From positions 1 through 41,030 of the forward strand of contig LQBH01000009.1 in assembly GCA_002030015.1 (NCBI GenBank): DNA of 41,030 nt. The letters are read 5' to 3'. Shown here piece after piece: positions 1 to 8,400 of the stretch (positions within the stretch are counted from its first letter, which is position 1; the number at the start of each line of letters is the position of its first letter). The DNA is from a delta proteobacterium MLS_D. Its GTDB lineage: Bacteria > Desulfobacterota > Syntrophia > Syntrophales > UBA2210. Position numbers and translations under genes: made by a program. The notes beneath the pieces are model-generated. The model was not told the DNA's origin, searched no databases, and was given only the letters and a program-made list of their open reading frames with translations.

Positions 1-497
1 TCAACGTGTACAGCGAGCCGGGCCGGGGGACGACCTTTTCGTTGTACCTGCCGGCATCGGAGAAGGCGGTTGCCGACGAATCGGATGATCCGTCGGCGGC
101 GGTGATTCACCGGGGCGACGGGACGATCCTCCTGGTCGACGATGAGGCGATGGTGCTGGAAGTAAGCCGTGAACTGCTCGAATCGCTGGGGTACCGGGTG
201 CATACCGCCTCCGGCGGCCGCGAGGCGGTGGCACTCTACGAAGAAAAGGGTCGCGAGATCGACCTGGTGATTCTGGACATGATCATGCCCGGTCTCTCGG
301 GAAGCGAGACCTTCGACCGGCTGCGGGCGATCGATTCCCGGGTCCGGATCATCCTGTCCAGCGGCTACAGTCTCAACGGGGAGGCCAAAACAATCATGGA
401 CCGGGGCTGCGCCGGCTTCCTGCAGAAACCTTTCCAGCTGGCGCAACTGTCGCAGAAAGTCCGGGACGTGATGCAGAAAGCGAAACGGGAAGGTTAA
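1..497 (+). CDS. Sensor histidine kinase, C-terminal end with receiver domain (partial)
   Basis: The reading frame is open at the left edge of the window, so only the C-terminus is present. Its first residues (SEPGRGTTFSLYLP) are the G2 box and last strand of a histidine kinase ATPase domain. A linker of about 25 residues leads to a complete response-regulator receiver domain. Counting from the codon at position 6, it has the acidic pair D45/D46, the phospho-acceptor D91 (LVILDMIMPG), S118/S119 and the conserved lysine K141 (QKPF). This is the layout of a hybrid kinase with a C-terminal receiver, common in deltaproteobacteria. Phosphate probably passes from the kinase histidine (off window) to D91, as output, sink or relay. 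No DNA-binding or Hpt domain follows. The GTG at position 6 is unlikely to be a true start because kinase sequence precedes it. Signal and partner are unknown. Confidence 0.88.
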   Translation, partial: NVYSEPGRGTTFSLYLPASEKAVADESDDPSAAVIHRGDGTILLVDDEAMVLEVSRELLESLGYRVHTASGGREAVALYEEKGREIDLVILDMIMPGLSGSETFDRLRAIDSRVRIILSSGYSLNGEAKTIMDRGCAGFLQKPFQLAQLSQKVRDVMQKAKREG

Positions 498-643
498 GCG
501 TCGGGGTAGCACCATGACGGAGATTCTGGACGAACGATGGATTTAGAGAAATACAATGATAGAAAATGGACCAGCGGGCAGGGCCTGATTCTATCTTAGA
601 ACTGTAATAAAACAGGATGGGAAGAAAGAAAAAGGATGGCGGC

Positions 644-1303
644 ATGATAGTTGTTTGTTCACAATGCGGGCACCCGAACAAAGTGAAAAAAACTTTATTC
701 CGGGAACCGATCCTTGAAATCCTGTGCGAAAAATGCGGTTCGAGAACGAGCATAGAGACCGGAACGACGGGAGTCCACGGGGCAGAAAGAATTCACGCGA
801 AACATGAAGGCAACCTGTTTCATCGGGACATGGAGCCATCGAAGGCGGTGCCTGTTCTGGAGAATTATCCCTTCGAAGAGGATGAGACGGCGGGATATGA
901 GGAAGCTCCAGAGGTGCTGCCGCCGGCGTCGAAGAAGTTTACGATATTCGTGGCGATCCTCATGCTGGTGATCACGATCACCGTGGTCGTTTCTCTGTTT
1001 ATGAGCATGTATGGTCGTGTCAAGACGGCGGATGCGGTAAAAGCGGCAAGAACCGCCATCGTCGAAAATGACGTGATTGCCTCAGTGACGGGGAGTGACC
1101 TCTCGGTCGAGGTAGTCCATATACAGTTCGCAAAGAAATCGGGAAGAGAAGAACTGGCGAGAATAGAAATGAACCTGGCGGGAACCGCAGGTTCCGCCAG
1201 GGTTGCCGTGTATATGAAACGAAGCGGTGATGACTGGGTCGTTGTCTCCATTCAATACGTGGAAGCTGCAACGGGCAGGGAGCGTCCCCTGTCCAGGCTC
1301 TAG
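644..1303 (+). CDS. Zinc-ribbon single-pass membrane protein, unknown function
   Basis: I do not recognise the family beyond its architecture. With the start at 644 the protein has 219 residues. It opens with a zinc-ribbon-like knuckle pair (CSQC at 5-8, CEKC at 28-31), then a polar acidic linker to about residue 97. One hydrophobic segment follows (about 99-121), then a C-terminal domain of about 95 residues that ends near a WVVVSIQYVE strand. The order suggests a cytosolic metal-binding N-terminus and an extracytoplasmic C-terminus. I chose ATG 644 because AAAGGA lies 7 nt upstream and the Cys motif follows at once. An in-frame ATG at 617 has no clear ribosome site and would add nine mostly basic residues. 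The gene stands alone between the sensor kinase and a convergent operon. Function unknown. Confidence 0.72.
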   Translation: MIVVCSQCGHPNKVKKTLFREPILEILCEKCGSRTSIETGTTGVHGAERIHAKHEGNLFHRDMEPSKAVPVLENYPFEEDETAGYEEAPEVLPPASKKFTIFVAILMLVITITVVVSLFMSMYGRVKTADAVKAARTAIVENDVIASVTGSDLSVEVVHIQFAKKSGREELARIEMNLAGTAGSARVAVYMKRSGDDWVVVSIQYVEAATGRERPLSRL

Positions 1304-1352
1304 GGATATCCTTCCTTTCGCTTGATTCGGAGCGTGATAAAAGTCCTCATGG

Positions 1353-2021
1353 TTAAAGATACACGAGAATGTGTTTTGAAATAATTTCGAAATTCCGTTT
1401 TACTGCTTCTTTACCCTGAATGATATTGAGATGACCGGGCAACAGATAGTCGATATCCAGCCGGGACAGGCGCTGAATACTATCTTTCAGGAGTTGCGTG
1501 TTGCCGCCGGGAAAGTCGGTGCGTCCGACGTTCTGGTTAAAAACGACATCTCCGCAGAAAAGGGCCTTTTTCGCGGGCCAGTAAAGGGCCAGTGAGCCAG
1601 GAGAGTGACCCGGGACATGAATGATCTCGAAGGGCTCGCCGCCGAATTCGACGGGACCGGCTTCCAGAACGTGATGGATGGGGACGTCGGGAGCCGGGAA
1701 TCCGAACAGGTCGAACATTTCCCTGCCCATTTCGTTGTAAAAATCGATTTCTTCCCGCAGCATGCAGACGGCGGACCTTCCCTCCGAGGCAAATATTTCG
1801 GAAGCTTCGAAATGATCGGGATGGGAATGGGTGTTGATGACATACTCGATGTCGTCCCGGGTGACGCCGTCCCCCTCCAGGCGCACCAGCAGATCGGGAA
1901 GGAAATCAGACAAACCGGGGTCTATGAGGGCGTTCACGCCGCCCGCAATGTAATAACTGTTGCAGTTGTTTTCGAAGGGGTTGTTCCATTCGTACACATA
2001 GAGGTCGTCAATAAGTTTCAT
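1353..2021 (-). CDS. MBL-fold metal-dependent hydrolase
   Basis: This 222-residue protein is a compact metallo-beta-lactamase-fold hydrolase of the glyoxalase II-like group. The metal motif HSHPDH is at residues 65-70 (T-H-x-H-x-D-H pattern). Later metal ligands sit in VPGHSPGS and FCGDVVF, and a final histidine in LLPGHL. It lacks the C-terminal helical domain of true glyoxalase II, so the substrate is open: a thioester, lactone or phosphodiester are all possible. I chose ATG 2021, with GGAAGG 8 nt upstream. An in-frame TTG at 2027 is too close to that site. It is the last gene of the minus-strand cluster, 53 nt after the NlpD-like gene, and faces the zinc-ribbon gene convergently. Confidence 0.85.
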   Translation of the reverse strand: MKLIDDLYVYEWNNPFENNCNSYYIAGGVNALIDPGLSDFLPDLLVRLEGDGVTRDDIEYVINTHSHPDHFEASEIFASEGRSAVCMLREEIDFYNEMGREMFDLFGFPAPDVPIHHVLEAGPVEFGGEPFEIIHVPGHSPGSLALYWPAKKALFCGDVVFNQNVGRTDFPGGNTQLLKDSIQRLSRLDIDYLLPGHLNIIQGKEAVKRNFEIISKHILVYL

Positions 2022-2074
2022 GTTCAATTCCTTCCCGGCGGATCACTGCCGAACAATCGGCTGTTTTTCGCCTG

Positions 2075-2878
2075 TCACCGTTTCGGCAGGTATTTTAAAG
2101 GGTCAACCGGACGATTGTTTCGTCTCATTTCAAAATACAACGTGTAGTTTCCCTTTTCTTCATTTTTGCCTGGAATGCCGATGATTTCACCCCGGGAGAC
2201 CCGTTGACCCGTGGTAATATCCCTGTTCTCCAACTGGGAGTATATCGTCATGTAGTCGGCGCCGTGCCTGATGATTATCGTTTCACCGTAAAATTTTATG
2301 GGAGCGGAGTGAAGGACGGTTCCCTCCTCCACAGCCGTGACCGGGTCGGGGTTCTTCGATTCAAAGGTGATGCCGTTCATCCGAATACCGTCCGGCCTGG
2401 CGCCGAACCGCGACGTGACGGTGCCGGAAAAGGGCCACTGGAAACGCGGGGGAGTGTCGACGTGATTCGGTTGTCTCTTCAGTTCCGTACTCGCCTTTTT
2501 TTCAGCGTGAACGTCTCGGTCCCGAGGAGGAGAAGCTTCACGCTTCAATGAAGGGGCGAGGTTTTGTTCCTGTACCGCAGCCGGCGCCGCCGACTGTTTC
2601 TTCACGGCCTCCGTTCTTTCCAGCCTTCGCGGTGCAGCGGCGTCGGGAATGAACAACACACTGTCTTTTTTAACAAGGTGAACGTCGTGAATATTGTTTG
2701 CCCGGGCTATGTTTTCCGGCGTCGTGTCGTAAAGGCGGGCGATTTCAGACAGCGTCTCATTCGGCTGGACCCGGTGATAGACGCCCTTGACGCGTTCAGT
2801 CGTGGCACAGCCCGCGGCCGCCGTCAACACCGCTAAAAAAATTGCGGCAAGTACATGAATTCGCGTAATTCTTCGCAT
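2075..2878 (-). CDS. nlpD: NlpD-like lipoprotein: LysM plus degenerate LytM/M23 domain
   Basis: The 267-residue protein starts with a lipoprotein signal peptide ending in AAAGC (Cys24 the likely lipidated residue). A LysM domain at about 33-77 (YHRVQPNETLSEIA) should bind peptidoglycan. A low-complexity linker follows, then a LytM/M23-fold domain at about 147-265. Every recognisable zinc or catalytic position is replaced: the HxGxD motif reads M167-N-G-I-T171, the YxHL histidine is Q215, and HxH reads T246-L-Y248. Such domains in E. coli EnvC and NlpD activate amidases rather than cut peptidoglycan, so I infer the same here. The pcm-DedA-nlpD order resembles the E. coli surE-pcm-nlpD-rpoS neighbourhood, but surE and rpoS are absent. 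In-frame GTG codons at 2881 and 2884 are alternative starts; none has a strong ribosome site. Confidence 0.83.
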   Translation of the reverse strand: MRRITRIHVLAAIFLAVLTAAAGCATTERVKGVYHRVQPNETLSEIARLYDTTPENIARANNIHDVHLVKKDSVLFIPDAAAPRRLERTEAVKKQSAAPAAVQEQNLAPSLKREASPPRDRDVHAEKKASTELKRQPNHVDTPPRFQWPFSGTVTSRFGARPDGIRMNGITFESKNPDPVTAVEEGTVLHSAPIKFYGETIIIRHGADYMTIYSQLENRDITTGQRVSRGEIIGIPGKNEEKGNYTLYFEMRRNNRPVDPLKYLPKR

Positions 2879-2884
2879 CACCAC

Positions 2885-3466
2885 TTATAATAAACGTGAA
2901 AGGACCAAAAATCCACCGATAAGCAGCACCGTGAACAGAATGGTCATAAGGTTGAAGTATCGTTCGATAAACCTGCGAATACCTTCACCGTATCGATAAA
3001 TAAGCGCCCCGACGAGGAAAAATCTGGCCGCCCGACCGACGGCGGAGGCGGCCATAAATATTGCGAAGTCTATTTTAAAAGCGCCACCGGCGATCGTGAA
3101 TACTTTATACGGTATGGGCGTGAATCCCGCCACGATAACGGCCCAGGCGTTGTGCCGGTTATAAAGGTCGGCGATTTGGTCATACCTGGCGCCGAGTCCA
3201 TAGAACGTAATGATTTTTAGTCCAATCGTTTCCATGAACTCGTACCCGATGGCGTATCCCGCGGCGCCGCCGACCACCGATCCCGCGAGACATATCAGGG
3301 CGTACCTGAAGGCCCGCGCGGGTATGGACAAAGCAAGCGCGATGAGAAGAACATCGGGGGGAACCGGGAAAAAACTTGATTCCGCGAAGGCGAGAAAAAA
3401 AAGCGCCCACGAACCGTAGGGTGTTTCGGCCCAGTGGAGCACCCAGTCGTAGAGCCTTCTGATCAT
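2885..3466 (-). CDS. DedA/VTT-family inner-membrane protein (YqaA-like)
   Basis: This is a 193-residue polytopic membrane protein of the DedA (SNARE-associated/VTT) superfamily, YqaA-like subgroup. The conserved N-terminal block is the re-entrant signature (FAESSFFPVPPDVLLIALAL), followed by a glycine-rich helix (GSVVGGAAGYAIGY) and the FTPIPYKVFTIAGGA block with its re-entrant proline. Two further helices end the protein. Family members are linked to undecaprenyl-phosphate or phospholipid flipping and to proton-motive-force maintenance; the lipid here is not known. I chose ATG 3466 because homologues I recall begin close to RLYDWVLHWAETPYG and GGAAAGG-like purines (GGAAAGG) lie 12 nt upstream. 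ATGs at 3487 and 3520 would overlap the end of pcm. It sits 8 nt after pcm and 6 nt before the NlpD-like gene. Confidence 0.85.
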   Translation of the reverse strand: MIRRLYDWVLHWAETPYGSWALFFLAFAESSFFPVPPDVLLIALALSIPARAFRYALICLAGSVVGGAAGYAIGYEFMETIGLKIITFYGLGARYDQIADLYNRHNAWAVIVAGFTPIPYKVFTIAGGAFKIDFAIFMAASAVGRAARFFLVGALIYRYGEGIRRFIERYFNLMTILFTVLLIGGFLVLSRLL

Positions 3467-3474
3467 GGATCGAT

Positions 3475-4125
3475 TCAGCCTTTCCATCCATATTCGCCGA
3501 TCAGATTGACGAAACGACATCCTCCCAGGTCTTCGTATTCCAGGTCGTCAGACACTGTGCCTCGTAAAACCCTTACAAGTTTCTGCCCGTGCGCGTCGCC
3601 GACGGGTATTACGAGCCGCCCCCCCCGTGCAAGCTGTTCGATGTAGGTGCGCGGAATGTCCGGGGCCCCTGCTGTGACGATGATTGCGTCATAAGGAGCT
3701 TCGTCTTTCCAGCCAAAGCTGCCGTCGCTGACCGCGATAAGGACGTTGAAACATTTGAGACTTTCGAGTATTTTCCGCGCTTTCTCGGCCAGCGAAGATA
3801 TTCTTTCCACCGAGATCACACGGTCGGCGAGGCGTGACAGGACGGCTGTCTGATAGCCCGACCCCGTCCCGATCTCAAGCACTTTTTCGGAACCGGTCAG
3901 TTCGAGTGCCTCCGTCATAAGGGCGACGATATAGGGCTGCGATATGGTCTGCCGCTCGCCGATGGGAAGTGGATTGTCGTTGTAGGCCTGGTCGAGTAAG
4001 GCCTCGTCCACAAAAAAATGGCGGGGGATTTCTTCCATGACCTTCAAAACCCGTTCATCGGAAATCCCGCGGGCGCGAATTTGCCGTTCAAGCATCCGTG
4101 CCCGCTGTTTTTTATATTTGTCCAT
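3475..4125 (-). CDS. pcm: Protein-L-isoaspartate O-methyltransferase
   Basis: Pcm methylates L-isoaspartyl residues formed by protein ageing, using S-adenosylmethionine, and so starts their repair to aspartate. The 216-residue protein has the usual bacterial length. The substrate-side motif ([13 protein letters not shown], about 58-70) is followed by the SAM-binding loop [11 protein letters not shown] (84-94), then an acidic strand end (VISVERI). The motif [14 protein letters not shown] and the C-terminal LVIPVG strand also fit the family. ATG 4125 is preceded by GGAGG at about 12 nt. It overlaps the preceding unknown gene by 14 nt, so the two are probably translated from one message, and is followed closely by the DedA-family and NlpD-like genes. 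Confidence 0.95.
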   Translation of the reverse strand: MDKYKKQRARMLERQIRARGISDERVLKVMEEIPRHFFVDEALLDQAYNDNPLPIGERQTISQPYIVALMTEALELTGSEKVLEIGTGSGYQTAVLSRLADRVISVERISSLAEKARKILESLKCFNVLIAVSDGSFGWKDEAPYDAIIVTAGAPDIPRTYIEQLARGGRLVIPVGDAHGQKLVRVLRGTVSDDLEYEDLGGCRFVNLIGEYGWKG

Positions 4126-4606
4126 CGAACGTGGTTTCCTCCGCCTTCACCGCGACAGCGACATCAAGGGGCTTTCTGCACGGCGGTACCCGGTACAGTT
4201 TTTCAACCCAGGTATGTTTCCGCAGACCCAGAGCCTCCCTTGTCACAATGAGGTAATAATATCTTAATTGCGCCTGTTTCCTGACAGTGTTGTAGCGCTG
4301 TATTTCCCTGTTTATTGTATCGACCTGATCGGCTGTAAGGCCCGGTTCCCCGGTTGACTGGAGAATGTCGAGCTTGTCGTTGATGGATCGTTCCAGCACA
4401 TCCATTTTCTCCAGGACATCCGAAACCGCCCTGCCGGCGTTGCTGAGTACGTCGGCCCGTTCTTTGAGAATTTCTTCCCGTGTCTTCTCGTATCCGTCGA
4501 CGATCATTGTCCTGACGCCGGGCAAGATGATGCTCTTGCCGCCCGACGGTTTCGATGTTTTCTGTTTCCCGGCGGTCGAGCTCGACCGTTGCAGCGCACG
4601 AACCAT
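4112..4606 (-). CDS. Hypothetical coiled-coil-rich protein upstream of pcm
   Basis: I do not recognise this 164-residue protein. The first 33 residues are basic and rich in Ser/Lys. From about residue 34 it is mostly helical and charged, with heptad-like stretches ([23 protein letters not shown]-type segments) that look like coiled coil. It has no signal peptide or membrane segment, so a cytosolic product is likely. A shorter product from ATG 4507 is possible: CAGGACA lies directly before it and the helical region starts there. The frame is supported by its 14-nt overlap with pcm and the shared strand. It would be the first gene of the minus-strand cluster. A basic, coiled-coil regulatory or structural protein is only a guess. 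Confidence 0.55.
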   Translation of the reverse strand: MVRALQRSSSTAGKQKTSKPSGGKSIILPGVRTMIVDGYEKTREEILKERADVLSNAGRAVSDVLEKMDVLERSINDKLDILQSTGEPGLTADQVDTINREIQRYNTVRKQAQLRYYYLIVTREALGLRKHTWVEKLYRVPPCRKPLDVAVAVKAEETTFDGQI

Positions 4607-4887
4607 CCGTCGACGTCTATCGTGCTCCGGCCGCCCCGTAAATATCGGGGATTACGTAACAGCGACTATCACGTATGGTGTCTCTTTTCAACACGAAAAG
4701 GCGTGGCGGCCTGGTCGGCGTCAACAGGAGATTCTTTGAAATAAACCGGTAAAATCTGTATAGTCAGGCAACAGCAGAAGGTTGAACACTGCCCGGCTGT
4801 CGTCTTTCGCAGAACCGTCGGACCGGTCGTCACGGCGAAGAGACAGGGCAGGGTTATGTAACAAATCCGGAACAGGAGGAACGATAA
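4607..4887. other. Divergent intergenic region between unknown-pcm cluster and macro-AsmA operon
   Basis: This 281-bp region separates two divergent transcription units. The plus-strand promoter at 4736-4764 is listed separately. On the minus strand, TTGAAA (complement of 4686-4691) is a good -35, but the hexamer 17 nt on (TAGTCG) is a poor -10, so the start for the pcm cluster is unresolved. A small hairpin (CCCCG 4634-4638, CGGGG 4646-4650, 7-nt loop) lies in the leader of the minus-strand unit. No gene is seen here. Confidence 0.5.
4736..4764 (+). promoter_or_regulatory. Sigma70-type promoter for macro-AsmA operon
   Basis: TTGAAA (4736-4741) is followed after exactly 17 nt by TATAGT (4759-4764); each hexamer matches consensus at five of six positions. 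Transcription would start near 4771, giving a leader of about 117 nt before the macro-domain gene. Confidence 0.7.
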
Positions 4888-5418
4888 ATGGAATTGAGTG
4901 TGAATGATTCAAGGATCGTCCTGGTCCAGGGAGACATAACGAATGAAAGCACGGATGCCATCGTCAACGCGGCAAATTCCGGGTTGCGGGGAGGCGGCGG
5001 TGTCGACGGGGCCATTCACCGGGCAGGCGGAAGCGCCATCATGGAGGAGTGTCGTGCGATCGGGCATTGTCCCACAGGCCAGGCAGTCATAACAACCGGC
5101 GGAAAATTGAAGGCACGCCGGGTTATTCACACGGTCGGGCCTGTTTACCGTGGAGGAGGAAAAGGAGAGGCGGAACTTCTGAAACGTGCTTACCGCGCGA
5201 GTCTCACTCTCGCACTGGAAGAAAATTTGAAGAGCGTCGCATTCCCGGCTATAAGCGCCGGAATCTACGGGTATCCGCTTGGTGAGGCTGCTTCCATCGC
5301 GCTGGGAACAGTAAAAAATTTTCTGGAAGTACATTCGGGGATCGAGGAAGTGCGTTTCGTGCTCTATGACGATACAACGTTTGACGTATTTGTCGAGGAA
5401 TTGAAGAAACTGTCATGA
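4888..5418 (+). CDS. Macro-domain protein (YmdB/O-acetyl-ADP-ribose deacetylase-like)
   Basis: The 176-residue protein is a single macro domain with no extra region. The ADP-ribose-binding loop is NAANSGLRGGGGVDGAIH (27-44), carrying the conserved Asn and the GGGVDGAIH phosphate loop. The second loop, FPAISAGIYGYP (about 118-129), binds the distal ribose and diphosphate. Family members (MacroD/YmdB type) hydrolyse O-acetyl-ADP-ribose or remove ADP-ribose from proteins; E. coli YmdB also modulates RNase III. Which of these applies cannot be told from sequence. A clear ribosome site (GGAGGAAC) precedes ATG 4888. Its stop overlaps the start of the AsmA-like gene in ATGA, so the two are translationally coupled, an unusual pairing. 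No sirtuin or ADP-ribosyltransferase gene is adjacent. Confidence 0.93.
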   Translation: MELSVNDSRIVLVQGDITNESTDAIVNAANSGLRGGGGVDGAIHRAGGSAIMEECRAIGHCPTGQAVITTGGKLKARRVIHTVGPVYRGGGKGEAELLKRAYRASLTLALEENLKSVAFPAISAGIYGYPLGEAASIALGTVKNFLEVHSGIEEVRFVLYDDTTFDVFVEELKKLS

Positions 5419-8400
5419 CCCTTCGCCCGACCCGGATCGCTGTTCCCGTATTCCTCCTGTTTGTCCTGATGGTGGGGATTTGGACGGGGGTCCATGTACG
5501 CGCCGCGTTGACGTCCGAAAGGCTGGCCTCGTTCCTTGAAGGGCGGCTCGAACGGCGATTCGACAGCGAGTTTTCAATAGCTGAGGTGTCCCTTTCTCTG
5601 CGCGGCGGGCCGGAAGTAACAATGACAGAGCTGTTGGTGAAGAATCCCGCTGTCGGCAGCATGATAAGCGACAAGGCAGTTATCGGCCTGTCTCTTTTTT
5701 CCCTGTTGCGGGGGGAAATTGTACCTGTATATATCGAACTTGAGCGTCCCGTGGTCGAGGTTCGCGCCCCGGTATCCATTCCGGGCGCCGCTGGTGGTGA
5801 CACGTTGCCCGGGCTTCATATCCGTGAAGGAACGCTTGTTTTTGGTCCTGAATCAAATCACGTCGTCGTGGAGCGCGTCGAGGCGATATTCGATAATGAT
5901 ACCCGCCGGCTGACGGCTGATCTGCTCGGGGGAAAGGCCTCCATTGACCTTGAAAAACGGGACGGCGCCTGGCGGGGCGGCGGGGCCCTGATCAACGTCG
6001 GAATCGGTGAAATCCTGACGGGTTTCGGGAAAAGTTCACTGATAAACCTCACCGCCGAAATAAACAGGGATGGAAGAAGTATATCCTGTGAGACAAGCAT
6101 CGAAGATGTTTTTCTTTCCTGGTGGACGGAGGAGATTGGACGGGTGGACCTGTCATTCACGGCGGGTTTCGATCATGATCGCCTTCACATCGACGATCTT
6201 GCGATCAGCACGCCGCTTATCAACCTTCTCGGTGAAGCGATTCTGGAAAAACCGGAAGGGACCGTTGCACTGCCGGAAATTCTGCTGCGGGTGAGTATGG
6301 AAACCGGTTCCTTTGATTATGAACGTTTCGTAAGTAAACTGCCCACACGGCATTTTCCCGAATGGTTGTCGCACCTGTTATGCGATCAGATACGCGGGGG
6401 AACGGTAACCATAACGAATCTGCGCTATCAGGGAACCTTGGGCGGGCTGGCTTCCGGAAAAGATGTCACCAGGGGTCTTGTTGTCGAAGGAGTATTGTCG
6501 GGCCAGCGTTTTTGCGCCGGTCACGACGACAGCATCGTTGAGGATGTCTCGGGCAGTGTCGAATTTTCGGAAGGCACACTTGCCTTTCGAGATCTCGCCG
6601 CACGGGCGGGATCGTCGATCATCGACAGCCTTGACCTGGTGTTTCACGATATAACGAATGACGATATGCGCCTGTCGCTGTCGTTGCTTATCGACGATAT
6701 GAAACTCGCAGATTTCGTAACGGCCTGGCAGGCCTCCATGGTGCCCGATGAACTGTACTCTCTCTTCGATTCCTTTTCGAGCCCGGAACAAGGGCGCATC
6801 GGCGGCCGCGTGGAAACGGAAACGGATACGTCGCTTCCGGAACCCACGAAGATCAGGGGAGAAGTGCGCCTGAAGGAAAGTTCATTCAGGTGGCGGGATC
6901 AGCGTTTTACATCGGTGTCCGGGGTGGCGGTGAAAAAAGACTACGATACACCGCTGAGGGTAACGGCTGATGGCCATGCGGGCGGCTTTTTAGTGGAGTC
7001 GCTGAAACTGGACATTCCCGATCCACTTGGCGATGGGACGTACGACATTTCCTTTTCGCTGCCCGACCTTTCGGTCCCCGGCGACGTCGTGGAAACAGAA
7101 GGCGCGAGGGCATTTTTCTGCGGAACAGGCAGGAAAGGCGCAATCGAGGGGACGGTCACCCTGAAAGCTGACAAACTGGGAGTGAACGGCGAAGTCTTCG
7201 GACCGAGAGATGATATAATGGAGGGGTCAGGATTCATGCGCCTGATCGCCGGACCCGACCCCGGCATTGAACTGGAGCGCGTCCGTTTTGTTACGGCAGC
7301 CGGGACGGTGATTGCCGGGGGGACGTTCAGCAACGAGGGAGGTCGTGTCATTTTCTCCGGTGAACTCGATTTGTCCGAGGTGGAAAGCGGTTCCGATAAC
7401 AGGATTCATCTTCTTGAAGGAACAGTTGCGGGGCAGGCCGTCATAGCCGTTGAAACGGAAAAGGCCGGCGGGTTCCGGCTATTGAACGGACGGTTGACCT
7501 GTGGAAACGCTCACCTTCTTTTCGGGGACGAGGCGCTTGTTCTGGACGGAACAGTAACGGCGGATGAAGAAATCTGCGAAACGACCCGATTTTCGATAAA
7601 CCGGAACGGTACGACCACGGAAGCAACGGGACGTCTTACGATATCGGCGCCCCGTCATTTTTTAGGATCACTGGTGATCGACGGTGCCTCGATCGGCGAT
7701 GTGTTGAGACCATCGTTCGCATTACCGGGCGGATTTGGAATGGATGCTGATATTATCGCAACGAACGTGACCATACGAGGAATTCCCGTGAATACTATCA
7801 ATGCGGGGGCGATGCTTGATGAAAAAACGTTTCGCCTTGATAAAATGGAATGTCTGACGGATTCGGGATCCGTAAAAGGGATGGTAGAAATCGGTCGGGA
7901 TGGAAGCGGCAGCCTAGATCTGGTCGTTGACCTGAAGAACCACGATGCGGCCGGGATTTTGAGGGCGTTATCGCCGACGGGAAAGAGCGGCCTGGGCGGC
8001 GCTTTGTCCCTGGAAGGCCATCTTAACGGGGAACTGAACGCTCTCAATGGCGATCTGTCCGTCAAAGTAACGGAAGGCCGGTTGCGGCAATACGCCGTCA
8101 TATCGAAAATATTTACCGTTACCAATATTTATCGGCTTTTAACCAGCGACCGGGTGGGATTCGGCGATGAAGGTTTCACTTTTACCTCAATTACCGCCCA
8201 AGTGGCCATTCGAGACGGAGTGGCCTCATTCGATGATTTTCGATTGGAAAGCCCTTCGATCCAGATGTCGGCAGTTGGTCACTACCGACTGAACGAAGCG
8301 GTGATAGACGCGGTCGTCGTAATTCAACCTCTCGAAACCGTAGACAGGATCATAAACCTCATACCTGTCGTGAACTGGATTCTCCTGGGCGAAGAAAAAC

